Of a DNA stretch of 5,607 nt, positions 1 through 5,554 are shown piece by piece. This DNA comes from Bacillota bacterium (lineage in GTDB: Bacteria > Bacillota > Clostridia > Oscillospirales > Ruminococcaceae), in the NCBI GenBank assembly GCA_023395435.1, contig JAEWZG010000035.1, positions 1 to 5,607 on the forward strand, given 5' to 3'. Positions within the stretch are counted from its first letter, which is position 1. Every line of letters starts with the position of its first letter. A program made the position numbers and the translations under genes. Below the pieces are notes generated by a model that saw only the letters and a program-made list of their open reading frames with translations, was not told where the DNA came from and made no database searches.

Positions 1-14
1 TAATGACACTTATT

Positions 15-20
15 AGGAGG
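15..20 (+). promoter_or_regulatory. Ribosome binding site that fixes the start of the first pilin gene
   Basis: A perfect AGGAGG lies 9 bases before the ATG at 30. An in-frame ATG at 3 would put this Shine-Dalgarno site inside the coding region and add nine residues to the leader, so the ATG at 30 is preferred. Confidence 0.85.
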
Positions 21-29
21 TTGTTTATT

Positions 30-506
30 ATGAAAAAGAATAAAAAAGGTTTTACCCTTATCGAATTGCTCGTAGTTGTAGCAATTATTGGTATCTTGGC
101 TGGTTTGCTTATCCCAGGTCTTATGAACAAGACTATTGATGCTAAGATTAAGACAGCTAACTCAAACGCTAAGCTCGTATACGGCAATACTGCTGATGCA
201 TTACAGCAGGCTGCTATTGATGAACCATCATGGTTTACAGGTATTACAGGAGCAACAAGTGCAACCGGAAATGGCGGATCAAATGTAGCTGCTACATCTT
301 TATTGACAGCTATTCAGAGAGAGTTGGGTTCAAGTTTTAAAGGCAATTGGTATGTTTCAATTAATGCAGATGGTAATGTAAATTATGCATTATGGTCAAA
401 GGGCTCACTTAGTAGTGCAACAGATCAATTAACTGATGATGGTGTTAAGGACAAGAAGGGTAAGATCGGTTGTTACCCAACAAAAGAGGCAACAACTAAT
501 CCATAA
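30..506 (+). CDS. Type IV pilin-like prepilin, first of a tandem pair
   Basis: This is a 158-residue prepilin that should be inserted in the membrane, cut by a prepilin peptidase and assembled into a type IV pilus or pseudopilus. The start at 30 gives a short basic leader (MKKNKKG). Cleavage is expected after G7, followed by FTLIE with the family glutamate at mature position 5 (E12). Residues 8 to about 33 form the hydrophobic N-terminal helix. The rest is a small, Ala/Ser/Thr/Gly-rich globular domain with a single cysteine, C148, so the intramolecular disulfide loop of many pilins is absent. The C-terminal part (GNW, YALW, DQLT and KGKIGC at 105-148) matches the next gene, which marks the two as paralogues. 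Export and cleavage follow from the family; whether it is a major pilin, minor pilin or secretion pseudopilin cannot be told, as no assembly genes are present here. Confidence 0.9.
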   Translation: MKKNKKGFTLIELLVVVAIIGILAGLLIPGLMNKTIDAKIKTANSNAKLVYGNTADALQQAAIDEPSWFTGITGATSATGNGGSNVAATSLLTAIQRELGSSFKGNWYVSINADGNVNYALWSKGSLSSATDQLTDDGVKDKKGKIGCYPTKEATTNP

Positions 507-529
507 TAGTTGATAATTATTAACTACAT

Positions 530-561
530 AAAAAAGGCCATCGCTTTGCGGTGGCTTTTTT
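530..561 (+). terminator. Intrinsic terminator between the two pilin genes
   Basis: An 8-bp stem (GCCATCGC 537-544 with GCGGTGGC 548-555, one G-T pair) closes a TTT loop. It is followed by six T residues at 556-561 and preceded by six A residues at 530-535. It lies between the two pilin genes and ends 18 bases before the second start. Confidence 0.8.
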
Positions 562-579
562 ACTAAAGGAGTTTGCGGA

Positions 580-1053
580 ATGATTTTTATTCAAAACGAA
601 AAAAAGTACAAGAGTAAGAATAAAAAAGGTTTTACGCTTATTGAAATCCTTGTTGTTGTGGCGATAATTGGAATTCTTACTGGTATTCTTGTGCCTAGCC
701 TTATGAATAAGACAAATAATGCAAAAGTAAATAAGTCAAGACAGAATGCACAGGTTGTATTTGATACAGCTCAGCAATGGCTTCAGACTGAAATTATTGA
801 CAAGGAAATGTCATATACAAGTGGTACATATGCAAAAGATGATGGTAGTGACGTTGCTACAGGTGTTCAAAACGAACTTAATAAAAGTACAGGATTCCGT
901 GGCAACTGGTCAATAACAATTGATTCAAGTGGTGTGCAATACGCATTATGGACAAATGATACTTCAATAAATCTTTCTGCACAGGATCAGCTAACACTAC
1001 AGGATATGAAGGATAATAAAGGGAAGATCGGATGTTGGGTTAGTAAAGATTAA
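580..1053 (+). CDS. Type IV pilin-like prepilin, second of a tandem pair
   Basis: This is a 157-residue prepilin and paralogue of the upstream gene. AAAGGAG at 565-571 sits 8 bases before the ATG at 580, and no later ATG precedes the cleavage motif, so the leader is 17 residues, charged and longer than the 7 of the first pilin. Cleavage is expected after G17, then FTLIE with the key glutamate at E22. The hydrophobic helix runs over about 18-43, followed by a polar domain. The only cysteine, C152, lies in the shared KGKIGC motif; GNW, YALW and DQLT are also shared. The first codons around the cleavage site are identical over 20 bases in both genes (36-55 and 616-635), whereas the rest has diverged at codon level, which suggests an old duplication under selection. 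No promoter was found between the genes, so expression probably comes from read-through of the terminator just upstream. Major or minor role is unknown. Confidence 0.9.
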   Translation: MIFIQNEKKYKSKNKKGFTLIEILVVVAIIGILTGILVPSLMNKTNNAKVNKSRQNAQVVFDTAQQWLQTEIIDKEMSYTSGTYAKDDGSDVATGVQNELNKSTGFRGNWSITIDSSGVQYALWTNDTSINLSAQDQLTLQDMKDNKGKIGCWVSKD

Positions 1054-1065
1054 TTTATATTATAA

Positions 1066-1093
1066 AGCCATCATAATGTTGATGGCTATTTTT
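1066..1093 (+). terminator. Intrinsic terminator after the pilin pair
   Basis: A perfect 8-bp stem (AGCCATCA 1066-1073 with TGATGGCT 1080-1087) with a 6-base loop is followed by A and five T residues (1089-1093). It starts 13 bases after the second pilin stop and closes the pilin transcription unit. Confidence 0.8.
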
Positions 1094-1151
1094 GTTTATT
1101 GTCCAGAATAACTCATTAGCAATAATTGTAGAAATTCTTCTTAATCAGTAG

Positions 1152-1157
1152 TATAAT
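1152..1157 (+). promoter_or_regulatory. Probable -10 element of the M20 peptidase gene
   Basis: A consensus TATAAT lies 30 bases before the ATG, after the pilin terminator. The best -35-like match, TTGTAG at 1126-1131, is 20 bases away, which is too far for a standard sigma-A promoter, and there is no extended -10 TG. The -10 box is convincing by itself; the full promoter is only plausible. Confidence 0.4.
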
Positions 1158-1186
1158 ATTAATATAAAATAAATCTGAGGTGACTT

Positions 1187-2641
1187 ATGAATTATCTGCT
1201 GGTAGTAATATTATTAATTTTAGCAACAATATTAATTCTCATAACAGTTGCACTGATTAACGCAATAAGCATAAAAGCTGAATATTCAGCGGGCGAACCT
1301 TATGATATAGATATTACTTCGGATGAACCACAGCATTATGCCTATCACCTTTCTGAAATGATAAAAGTTAAAACAGTAAGTGAACGCGGAAAAGACTATT
1401 CAGATAGCATAAGTCAGTTCCATAAGTGTATAGAAAAATTATATCCAAACATACATAAACACCTTGAAAAAGTAAATTTAGATGGTGCACTTCTTTTTAA
1501 ATGGAAGGGTAAATATCATAACGCTATGCCGATACTTCTTATGTCTCATATGGATGTTGTTGAAGCAAGCGGGAAATGGAAGTTCCCACCTTTTTCAGGC
1601 ACTATATCAAACGGGAGAATATGGGGTAGGGGTGCTGTTGATACTAAAGGTGCACTATGTGCAATACTTGAGTCTGTAGAAAAACTTGTGAGTGAGGGCT
1701 TTGTGCCTGAATGCGATATTTATATAGCCTCATCAAACAATGAAGAAATAACAGGTGACGGAGCTATAAAAACTGTTGAATACCTTCATAACAACGGAAT
1801 CAGGCTTGAGCTTGTAATGGACGAAGGTGGTGCTGTTATGGGCGGAATGCTTGGCTCAGAAGCGTCAAGTGCTATGGTTGGAGTTCTTGAAAAAGGAAGA
1901 GCTAATGTAAAGTTTATTGCTCATTCTGTCGGAGGACACGCTTCGATCCCATTCAAGCATAATCCTTTCGCAAGACTGGCTAAGTTTATGAATACGATAG
2001 AAACTAAGCATATATTTAAAAAGAAGCTTACAAAGCCTGTTAAGAATATGTATAAGGCAATGGTTCCGTATATGGACTTCAAGTACCGTTTCTTTTTGGG
2101 GAACCTGTGGTTGTTTGCGCCGATATTGCCGTTTGCATTAGGGAAAATGGGTGGTCAGGCAAACGCGCTAATTTCATCAACCTGTGTATTTACACAAGCT
2201 CAGGGAAGTCACGGAGCAAATGTAATTCCTGAAACAGCAACAGTTACTGCAAATATGCGCTTTATGGTTCATGAACCGCTTGAAGCTACCTTTGAAAAGA
2301 TTAGCAAAATTGCCATGAAAAATGACATCTGGATGGAAATGATATCTGGATACGATGTTTGCAAGGCCGCTGACACAAACACATATGCGTATAAACAGGT
2401 AATAAAACAAATCGGCAAGACGTTTGGCAATATACCTGTTGTGCCTTATGTAATGCTTGCTGGAACAGATGCAAGGCATTATACAAAAATATGTGATTGT
2501 GTACTAAGGTTCGTTCCATTAACTTTCAGTTCAGCACAACAAAAAAGTGCACACGCTATTGACGAAAACCTCAATATCAGTTCGCTCTCAAGGGCTGTTG
2601 AATTCTATTATGATTTCATAAGGAATTATAGAAAAAGTTAA
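1187..2641 (+). CDS. Membrane-anchored M20 family metallopeptidase (carboxypeptidase S/PM20D1 type)
   Basis: This is a 484-residue di-zinc amidohydrolase of the M20 family, which removes terminal residues from peptides or cuts N-acyl amino acids. Residues 3-25 form a hydrophobic N-terminal anchor. The whole active site is present: metal ligand H121 and catalytic D123 in SHMDVV, bridging ligand D152 in GRGAVDTKG, general base E186 with ligand E187 in NNEEITGDGA, ligand D212 in MDEGG, and last ligand H456. GGHASIP (H251) belongs to the dimerisation domain, about 235-375, and N346 and R430 (GTDAR) are expected substrate contacts. PPFSG, IWGRGA, NLWLF and GTDAR point to the CPS1/PM20D1 branch rather than to PepV or ArgE. 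GAGGTGA at 1177-1183 supports the start. It lacks a clear terminator and seems to be a single-gene unit. Substrate and membrane side are unknown; the family and the intact site are well supported. Confidence 0.92.
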   Translation: MNYLLVVILLILATILILITVALINAISIKAEYSAGEPYDIDITSDEPQHYAYHLSEMIKVKTVSERGKDYSDSISQFHKCIEKLYPNIHKHLEKVNLDGALLFKWKGKYHNAMPILLMSHMDVVEASGKWKFPPFSGTISNGRIWGRGAVDTKGALCAILESVEKLVSEGFVPECDIYIASSNNEEITGDGAIKTVEYLHNNGIRLELVMDEGGAVMGGMLGSEASSAMVGVLEKGRANVKFIAHSVGGHASIPFKHNPFARLAKFMNTIETKHIFKKKLTKPVKNMYKAMVPYMDFKYRFFLGNLWLFAPILPFALGKMGGQANALISSTCVFTQAQGSHGANVIPETATVTANMRFMVHEPLEATFEKISKIAMKNDIWMEMISGYDVCKAADTNTYAYKQVIKQIGKTFGNIPVVPYVMLAGTDARHYTKICDCVLRFVPLTFSSAQQKSAHAIDENLNISSLSRAVEFYYDFIRNYRKS

Positions 2642-2716
2642 AGGGAAATATAAAAACTTGAGAATTATATAATGAAGAGAAATTTGTATCAAAATAAGTA
2701 AAAATAATAAAATTGC

Positions 2717-2744
2717 TTGATTTTTTCTATATTTGTGGTAAAAT
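2717..2744 (+). promoter_or_regulatory. Ferredoxin promoter with extended -10
   Basis: TTGATT (2717-2722) and TAAAAT (2739-2744) are separated by 16 bases, and TGG immediately precedes the -10 box, giving an extended -10 (TGnTAAAAT). Transcription would start near 2751. It fits a strongly expressed ferredoxin gene read independently of the M20 gene. Confidence 0.65.
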
Positions 2745-2752
2745 GGTTTTAT

Positions 2753-2770
2753 AAAAGTGAATACACTTTT
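2753..2770 (+). promoter_or_regulatory. Hairpin at the predicted 5' end of the ferredoxin mRNA
   Basis: AAAAGTG (2753-2759) pairs exactly with CACTTTT (2764-2770) around the loop AATA. It would begin within a few bases of the predicted transcription start and end 8 bases before the ribosome binding site. Such 5'-terminal stems can protect mRNA from 5'-dependent decay. The stem is AT-rich and weak; a poor terminator for the upstream M20 gene is the alternative reading. Confidence 0.4.
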
Positions 2771-2793
2771 TATTACATAAGGAGGAAACTATC

Positions 2794-2964
2794 ATGGCTT
2801 ATAAAATTTCTGATGAATGCATCAGCTGTGGTGCTTGCGAAGCTGAATGCCCAGTAAACGCTATTTCTGCTGGCGATGACAAGTATGTTATTGATGCTGA
2901 CACATGCATTGACTGCGGAGCTTGCGAAGGCGTTTGCCCTGTTGGAGCACCATCTGCTGAGTAA
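2794..2964 (+). CDS. 2[4Fe-4S] ferredoxin, clostridial type
   Basis: This 56-residue soluble cytoplasmic electron carrier closely resembles the classic Clostridium pasteurianum ferredoxin in length and motif order. It has two CxxCxxCxxxCP clusters: C9, C12, C15, C19-P20 and C38, C41, C44, C48-P49. The first three cysteines of each motif bind one cluster and the fourth binds the other. VIDADTCIDCG and the CPVGAP end are typical. The family serves low-potential electron transfer with pyruvate:ferredoxin oxidoreductase, hydrogenase and Rnf-type complexes; the partner here is not shown by context. AAGGAGGA at 2779-2786, 8 bases after GGAGG to the ATG, fixes the start. Codon use leans to GCT, TGC, GAC and GGC more than in the neighbours, and there is a dedicated promoter and strong terminator, all consistent with high expression. 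The gene is monocistronic. Confidence 0.97.
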   Translation: MAYKISDECISCGACEAECPVNAISAGDDKYVIDADTCIDCGACEGVCPVGAPSAE

Positions 2965-2977
2965 TTTACTCATAATT

Positions 2978-3006
2978 AAAAGGCTGCACATTTGTGCAGC
3001 CTTTTT
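2978..3006 (+). terminator. Strong terminator between convergent ferredoxin and LiaF-like genes
   Basis: A perfect 12-bp stem (AAAAGGCTGCAC 2978-2989 with GTGCAGCCTTTT 2994-3005) has an ATTT loop and ends in five T residues (3002-3006). It starts 14 bases after the ferredoxin stop. The A-run at 2978-2981 gives a U-run on the other strand, so it may also end the LiaF-like transcript, whose stop codon is just beyond it. Confidence 0.9.
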
Positions 3007-3015
3007 ATTTTATAA

Positions 3016-3690
3016 TTATTTGATTTCAAGTCCGCCGAATATGCAGGTAGCATTGATTGTAACAACTGGTGCATTTGGATCTGTTGATGAAACAAACTTG
3101 TTGTCAACTCCACCGAGAATAGATGTATTGATAAGTTTGCATTTAACATTTGACGGAAGAACTATGTCAATCCCACCGAAGATAGCAGTACAGTTTATTT
3201 CACAATCTTCAGTAATTACAGAGGATTTTAAAATAAGGTCGACGCCACCAAAAATAGCAGAACTGTTTAAACCTTTAAATTCTTGTCCAATAAAGTTAGG
3301 CTCAGCACCACCAAAAATAGCAGTAGCATTTTCGCTCTTCGGAATTCTCGAATTAGGATCTGTAATTGACTTATGTGGCTTAAAACTTCTGAATATAATA
3401 GCAAATCCAACAAGAAGAAGTACTACAGGGGCCATTACCTTCCATGCTGTTGAGTAATCAAGAACATCCTGAGCACTTAATAGCAATATAACACCGACTC
3501 CGACGCCGATTACATTGCCAATCTGAATGCCTGTTGAAATCATACTTATAACACAAGGAATGATAATGAACAATGTCCACCATCCGTCAAAAAATATTGA
3601 GCCCCACCAATCAAGAGCGTGGCCAAGAAAAGCAAAACCAAATGCGATGAAAATCAAACCGATAAGTGTATTGGAAATTTTATTTCTCAT
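3016..3690 (-). CDS. LiaF-like membrane protein (envelope stress family)
   Basis: This 224-residue protein has a membrane N-terminal half and a repeat-rich C-terminal half. Hydrophobic segments are at about 8-24, 37-54, 58-73 and 84-100, with tryptophan-rich WWG and GWW turns at 28-38, as in LiaF-type membrane domains. Residues 121-224 match the LiaF C-terminal pattern: five IFGG-like turns (I125, I146, I170, I191 as ILGG, I217) spaced 21-26 residues apart, probably rungs of a beta-helix. In Bacillus subtilis LiaF holds the LiaRS two-component system inactive until cell-wall damage, but no liaR or liaS is in this window, so that role is not implied. GAGGTGA at 3697-3703 lies 6 bases before the ATG. 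It follows the bactofilin gene with a hairpin between them and may be co-transcribed. A short 16-base direct repeat (3245-3260 and 3308-3323) encodes two of the turns. Family assignment is good; function is unknown. Confidence 0.82.
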   Translation of the reverse strand: MRNKISNTLIGLIFIAFGFAFLGHALDWWGSIFFDGWWTLFIIIPCVISMISTGIQIGNVIGVGVGVILLLSAQDVLDYSTAWKVMAPVVLLLVGFAIIFRSFKPHKSITDPNSRIPKSENATAIFGGAEPNFIGQEFKGLNSSAIFGGVDLILKSSVITEDCEINCTAIFGGIDIVLPSNVKCKLINTSILGGVDNKFVSSTDPNAPVVTINATCIFGGLEIK

Positions 3691-3705
3691 ATTTGTTCAC
3701 CTCAT

Positions 3706-3736
3706 AAAAATATATCCCGAAGTGTTCCTTCGGGAT
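3706..3736 (-). terminator. Terminator-like hairpin between bactofilin and LiaF-like genes
   Basis: A perfect 9-bp stem (3714-3722 with 3728-3736) and 5-base loop lie 7 bases beyond the bactofilin stop. On the - strand it is followed by ATA and five T residues (3710-3706), directly before the ribosome binding site of the LiaF-like gene. The T-run is offset by three bases, so termination may be partial. Confidence 0.7.
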
Positions 3737-3743
3737 TAATTGA

Positions 3744-4544
3744 TTAACCAAGATCAGTCATAGCAATCATTTCAGGGAAAACATTTGTTGGGGCGTCCTG
3801 AAGAAAAGTTGTATTGACGTGACCGCTTATTGTTGCACCTTCAAGAACTGTAAGAGTTGATACGTTAATGTCACCGATTATATAAGCGTCTGATTTGAAT
3901 TCAGCTTTGCCGTTTATATCAATGTTGCCTTTAACTTTACCGTTCATATCAAGGTACTGAGCAGCGATATTGCCAAGGATAAGTGAATCTCTATCAAACT
4001 TAACCTGTCCCTTTGAGCTAACATTACCCTGAATCTGTGAGCCAGCCATTGAAGCGTTGTTACAGTCAAGATTTCCGATTACTTTACCAGAAATGTTTGC
4101 GTTCTTAGTACTGAGAACATCACCTTTGATACTTCCTTCAACAGTAACATTTGCAAAAGAACGGATATTACCTTCAATAATAGTATTTCTTGAAATAACA
4201 GTCTGTTCTTCAACATCGTTGTAAGGAGATCCAGCTACCTGACGAGCCTGTGGTTCTGGTGCAGAAGTTCTTGCTTCCTGCTGTGCAGGTCTTGCATTCT
4301 GTTGTTGATAGCCTTCGCCTCGTGCAGTATACGTACTTTGAGCGTTTTCCTGCGCATATGTTCTTTGAGGTGTAGACTGCTGAGCAACAGTCTGTTCTTT
4401 TGTTTCAGCTGGGGCAGAAGTACGCTCTAAATATCTATCAAGATCTGTTTTCTGACCTTGAGTTGATGCTTCAGTGCTGTCATCCTTAACATCTTTTTTA
4501 AGGATTTCTTTAACAGCCTGGCTGAAATTATCTTTTAAACTCAT
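3744..4544 (-). CDS. Bactofilin with long disordered N-terminal region
   Basis: This 266-residue bactofilin belongs to the family of nucleotide-free cytoskeletal proteins that polymerise into filaments at the membrane and place cell-wall or morphogenesis enzymes. Residues 1-20 could form an amphipathic helix (SLKDNFSQAVKEILKK) suited to membrane contact. Residues 21-112 are rich in Gln, Ala, Thr, Ser and Pro, low in hydrophobics and probably disordered. The bactofilin core spans about 115-246, with short beta strands and turns of the type EGNI, EGSIKGDV, SGKVIGNL, NGKVKGNIDINGKA and SGHV, as expected of a right-handed beta-helix. A short tail (247-266) follows. Many bactofilins are only 120-180 residues, so the linker is unusually long. 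AAAGGAGA at 4553-4560 supports the start. It is the second gene after a deacetylase, 14 bases apart, pointing to a role in wall modification. Family call is firm; the partner is inferred. Confidence 0.9.
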   Translation of the reverse strand: MSLKDNFSQAVKEILKKDVKDDSTEASTQGQKTDLDRYLERTSAPAETKEQTVAQQSTPQRTYAQENAQSTYTARGEGYQQQNARPAQQEARTSAPEPQARQVAGSPYNDVEEQTVISRNTIIEGNIRSFANVTVEGSIKGDVLSTKNANISGKVIGNLDCNNASMAGSQIQGNVSSKGQVKFDRDSLILGNIAAQYLDMNGKVKGNIDINGKAEFKSDAYIIGDINVSTLTVLEGATISGHVNTTFLQDAPTNVFPEMIAMTDLG

Positions 4545-4552
4545 TTTAGCTC

Positions 4553-4560
4553 TCTCCTTT
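4553..4560 (-). promoter_or_regulatory. Bactofilin ribosome binding site overlapping the deacetylase stop
   Basis: On the - strand AAAGGAGA lies 8 bases before the bactofilin ATG, and its first bases fall inside the TAA stop (4561-4559) of the deacetylase. Ribosomes finishing the first gene would cover this site, which favours translational coupling. Confidence 0.75.
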
Positions 4561-5554
4561 AATTTATGTATCCAAAAGTAATTGGTTTATCTTTATTTTC
4601 AAGCTTGTCAAACTTATAGCCTTGCGTTTTAAGCTTCTTGATTAGATCTTCAAGAACGGTTACAGTCCGCTGATTTGTAGGACCAGTATGCAATAAAACA
4701 ACAGCACGGGACTTGCCATCCATTGATTTTGTGACGTTATTATAAATGCTAGTCCAGCTAGCAGACGTTGATGCATCCTCTGCACTAACATTCCAATCGT
4801 AATAAACAAATCCACGACGAAGCATCTCAGCAACAATCTGCTTGTAGATAGTCTGGTTATATTTGTTTATGCTTCCGCCTGGGAATCTAAAAATTGTTGG
4901 TTTTACGCCAGTATTTTTATAAATATAATTGTATGTAAGATAAAAGTCATCAAGAAAATTGTCAACACTTGAATAAATCTTATTATAATCATGTGAATAT
5001 GAATGGATACCTATTGAATGCCCACGCTTGACAATCTCTTTAAGATATTGTTTGCCCTGCTCAGATTCATTCCCAACAACAAAAAATGTTGCTTTAATGT
5101 TGTATTTATCGAGAATGTTAAGGATATCCTTTGTATTAGCAGAAGGGCCATCATCAAATGTAAGATAAACAGTATTTTCATTTTCAATGAATTTATCAGG
5201 AGCAGTTGCATATAACTCAGAATATTTTTTTTTGTAAGCAAACTCGCTTCCCGAAGTATTGAAATTCTCTTTATATATTTTATCTGAAAGATTTATATTA
5301 TGTTTTTTAAGACCATTTATAAGGTCATCAGTAGTGTATTTGTTTGACAAAAACATGTTGCAGAATTTATCAATTGAAGTATTGCTCATCTTGTCATTCA
5401 TTACTTGCAAGGCTTCAGATTTCTTTGAAAGGTTTTTTTCAAGTTTGTTACATCTGATAATAAAAACTGTAAGAATTATTAAAGGAACAAGAAAAATCGA
5501 AATAAATACTGCGACTATCAGGTGCTTGAAAAACCGAACGCTTCCAAAGTACAT
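4559..5554 (-). CDS. Membrane-anchored polysaccharide deacetylase (CE4/NodB family), probably acting on peptidoglycan
   Basis: This 331-residue protein has one N-terminal membrane segment (about 11-33) with a basic flank inside, so the catalytic domain should face the outside. A charged, possibly coiled stalk (35-60) and a small helical region (61-110) precede the NodB domain, about 125-315. All catalytic motifs are intact: TFDDGP (D134 base, D135 metal ligand), HSYSH (H184 and H188, metal ligands), RFPGG (R223), DWN (253-255) and LLHTG (H289, catalytic acid). The family removes N-acetyl groups from GlcNAc or MurNAc in peptidoglycan, which gives lysozyme resistance, or from chitin-like or exopolysaccharide chains; peptidoglycan is the likeliest substrate for a membrane-anchored enzyme next to a bactofilin. 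GGAGTGA at 5565-5559 supports the start. It is the first gene seen in the - strand unit; a TACTAT -10-like box (5593-5598) is possible, but any -35 lies beyond the window. Confidence 0.92.
   Translation of the reverse strand: MYFGSVRFFKHLIVAVFISIFLVPLIILTVFIIRCNKLEKNLSKKSEALQVMNDKMSNTSIDKFCNMFLSNKYTTDDLINGLKKHNINLSDKIYKENFNTSGSEFAYKKKYSELYATAPDKFIENENTVYLTFDDGPSANTKDILNILDKYNIKATFFVVGNESEQGKQYLKEIVKRGHSIGIHSYSHDYNKIYSSVDNFLDDFYLTYNYIYKNTGVKPTIFRFPGGSINKYNQTIYKQIVAEMLRRGFVYYDWNVSAEDASTSASWTSIYNNVTKSMDGKSRAVVLLHTGPTNQRTVTVLEDLIKKLKTQGYKFDKLENKDKPITFGYIN

Noticed and set aside
3..29. Longer start for the first pilin, at the ATG at 3
   Set aside because: The AGGAGG at 15-20 would fall inside the gene, and the shorter leader from ATG 30 is typical of prepilins.
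2177..2519. Two overlapping - strand open frames inside the M20 gene
   Set aside because: They are cysteine- and histidine-rich translations opposite a fully conserved coding region, and no promoter or ribosome binding site is evident.
2642..2716. Possible terminator for the M20 gene in the AT-rich stretch after its stop
   Set aside because: Only 5-bp all-AT pairings were found; read-through into the ferredoxin unit remains possible.
3174..3323. Near-identical 16-base units (ccaccaaaaatagcag type) as a possible DNA repeat array
   Set aside because: They encode the IFGG turns of the LiaF-like protein, with uneven spacing that follows protein structure, so they are coding repeats and not CRISPR or binding-site arrays.
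2876..3457. Open frame on the + strand, with repeated TPPKIA-like segments
   Set aside because: It is antisense to the LiaF-like gene; the repeats are the reverse reading of the IFGG turns. Its start lies in the ferredoxin gene and it lacks a ribosome binding site.
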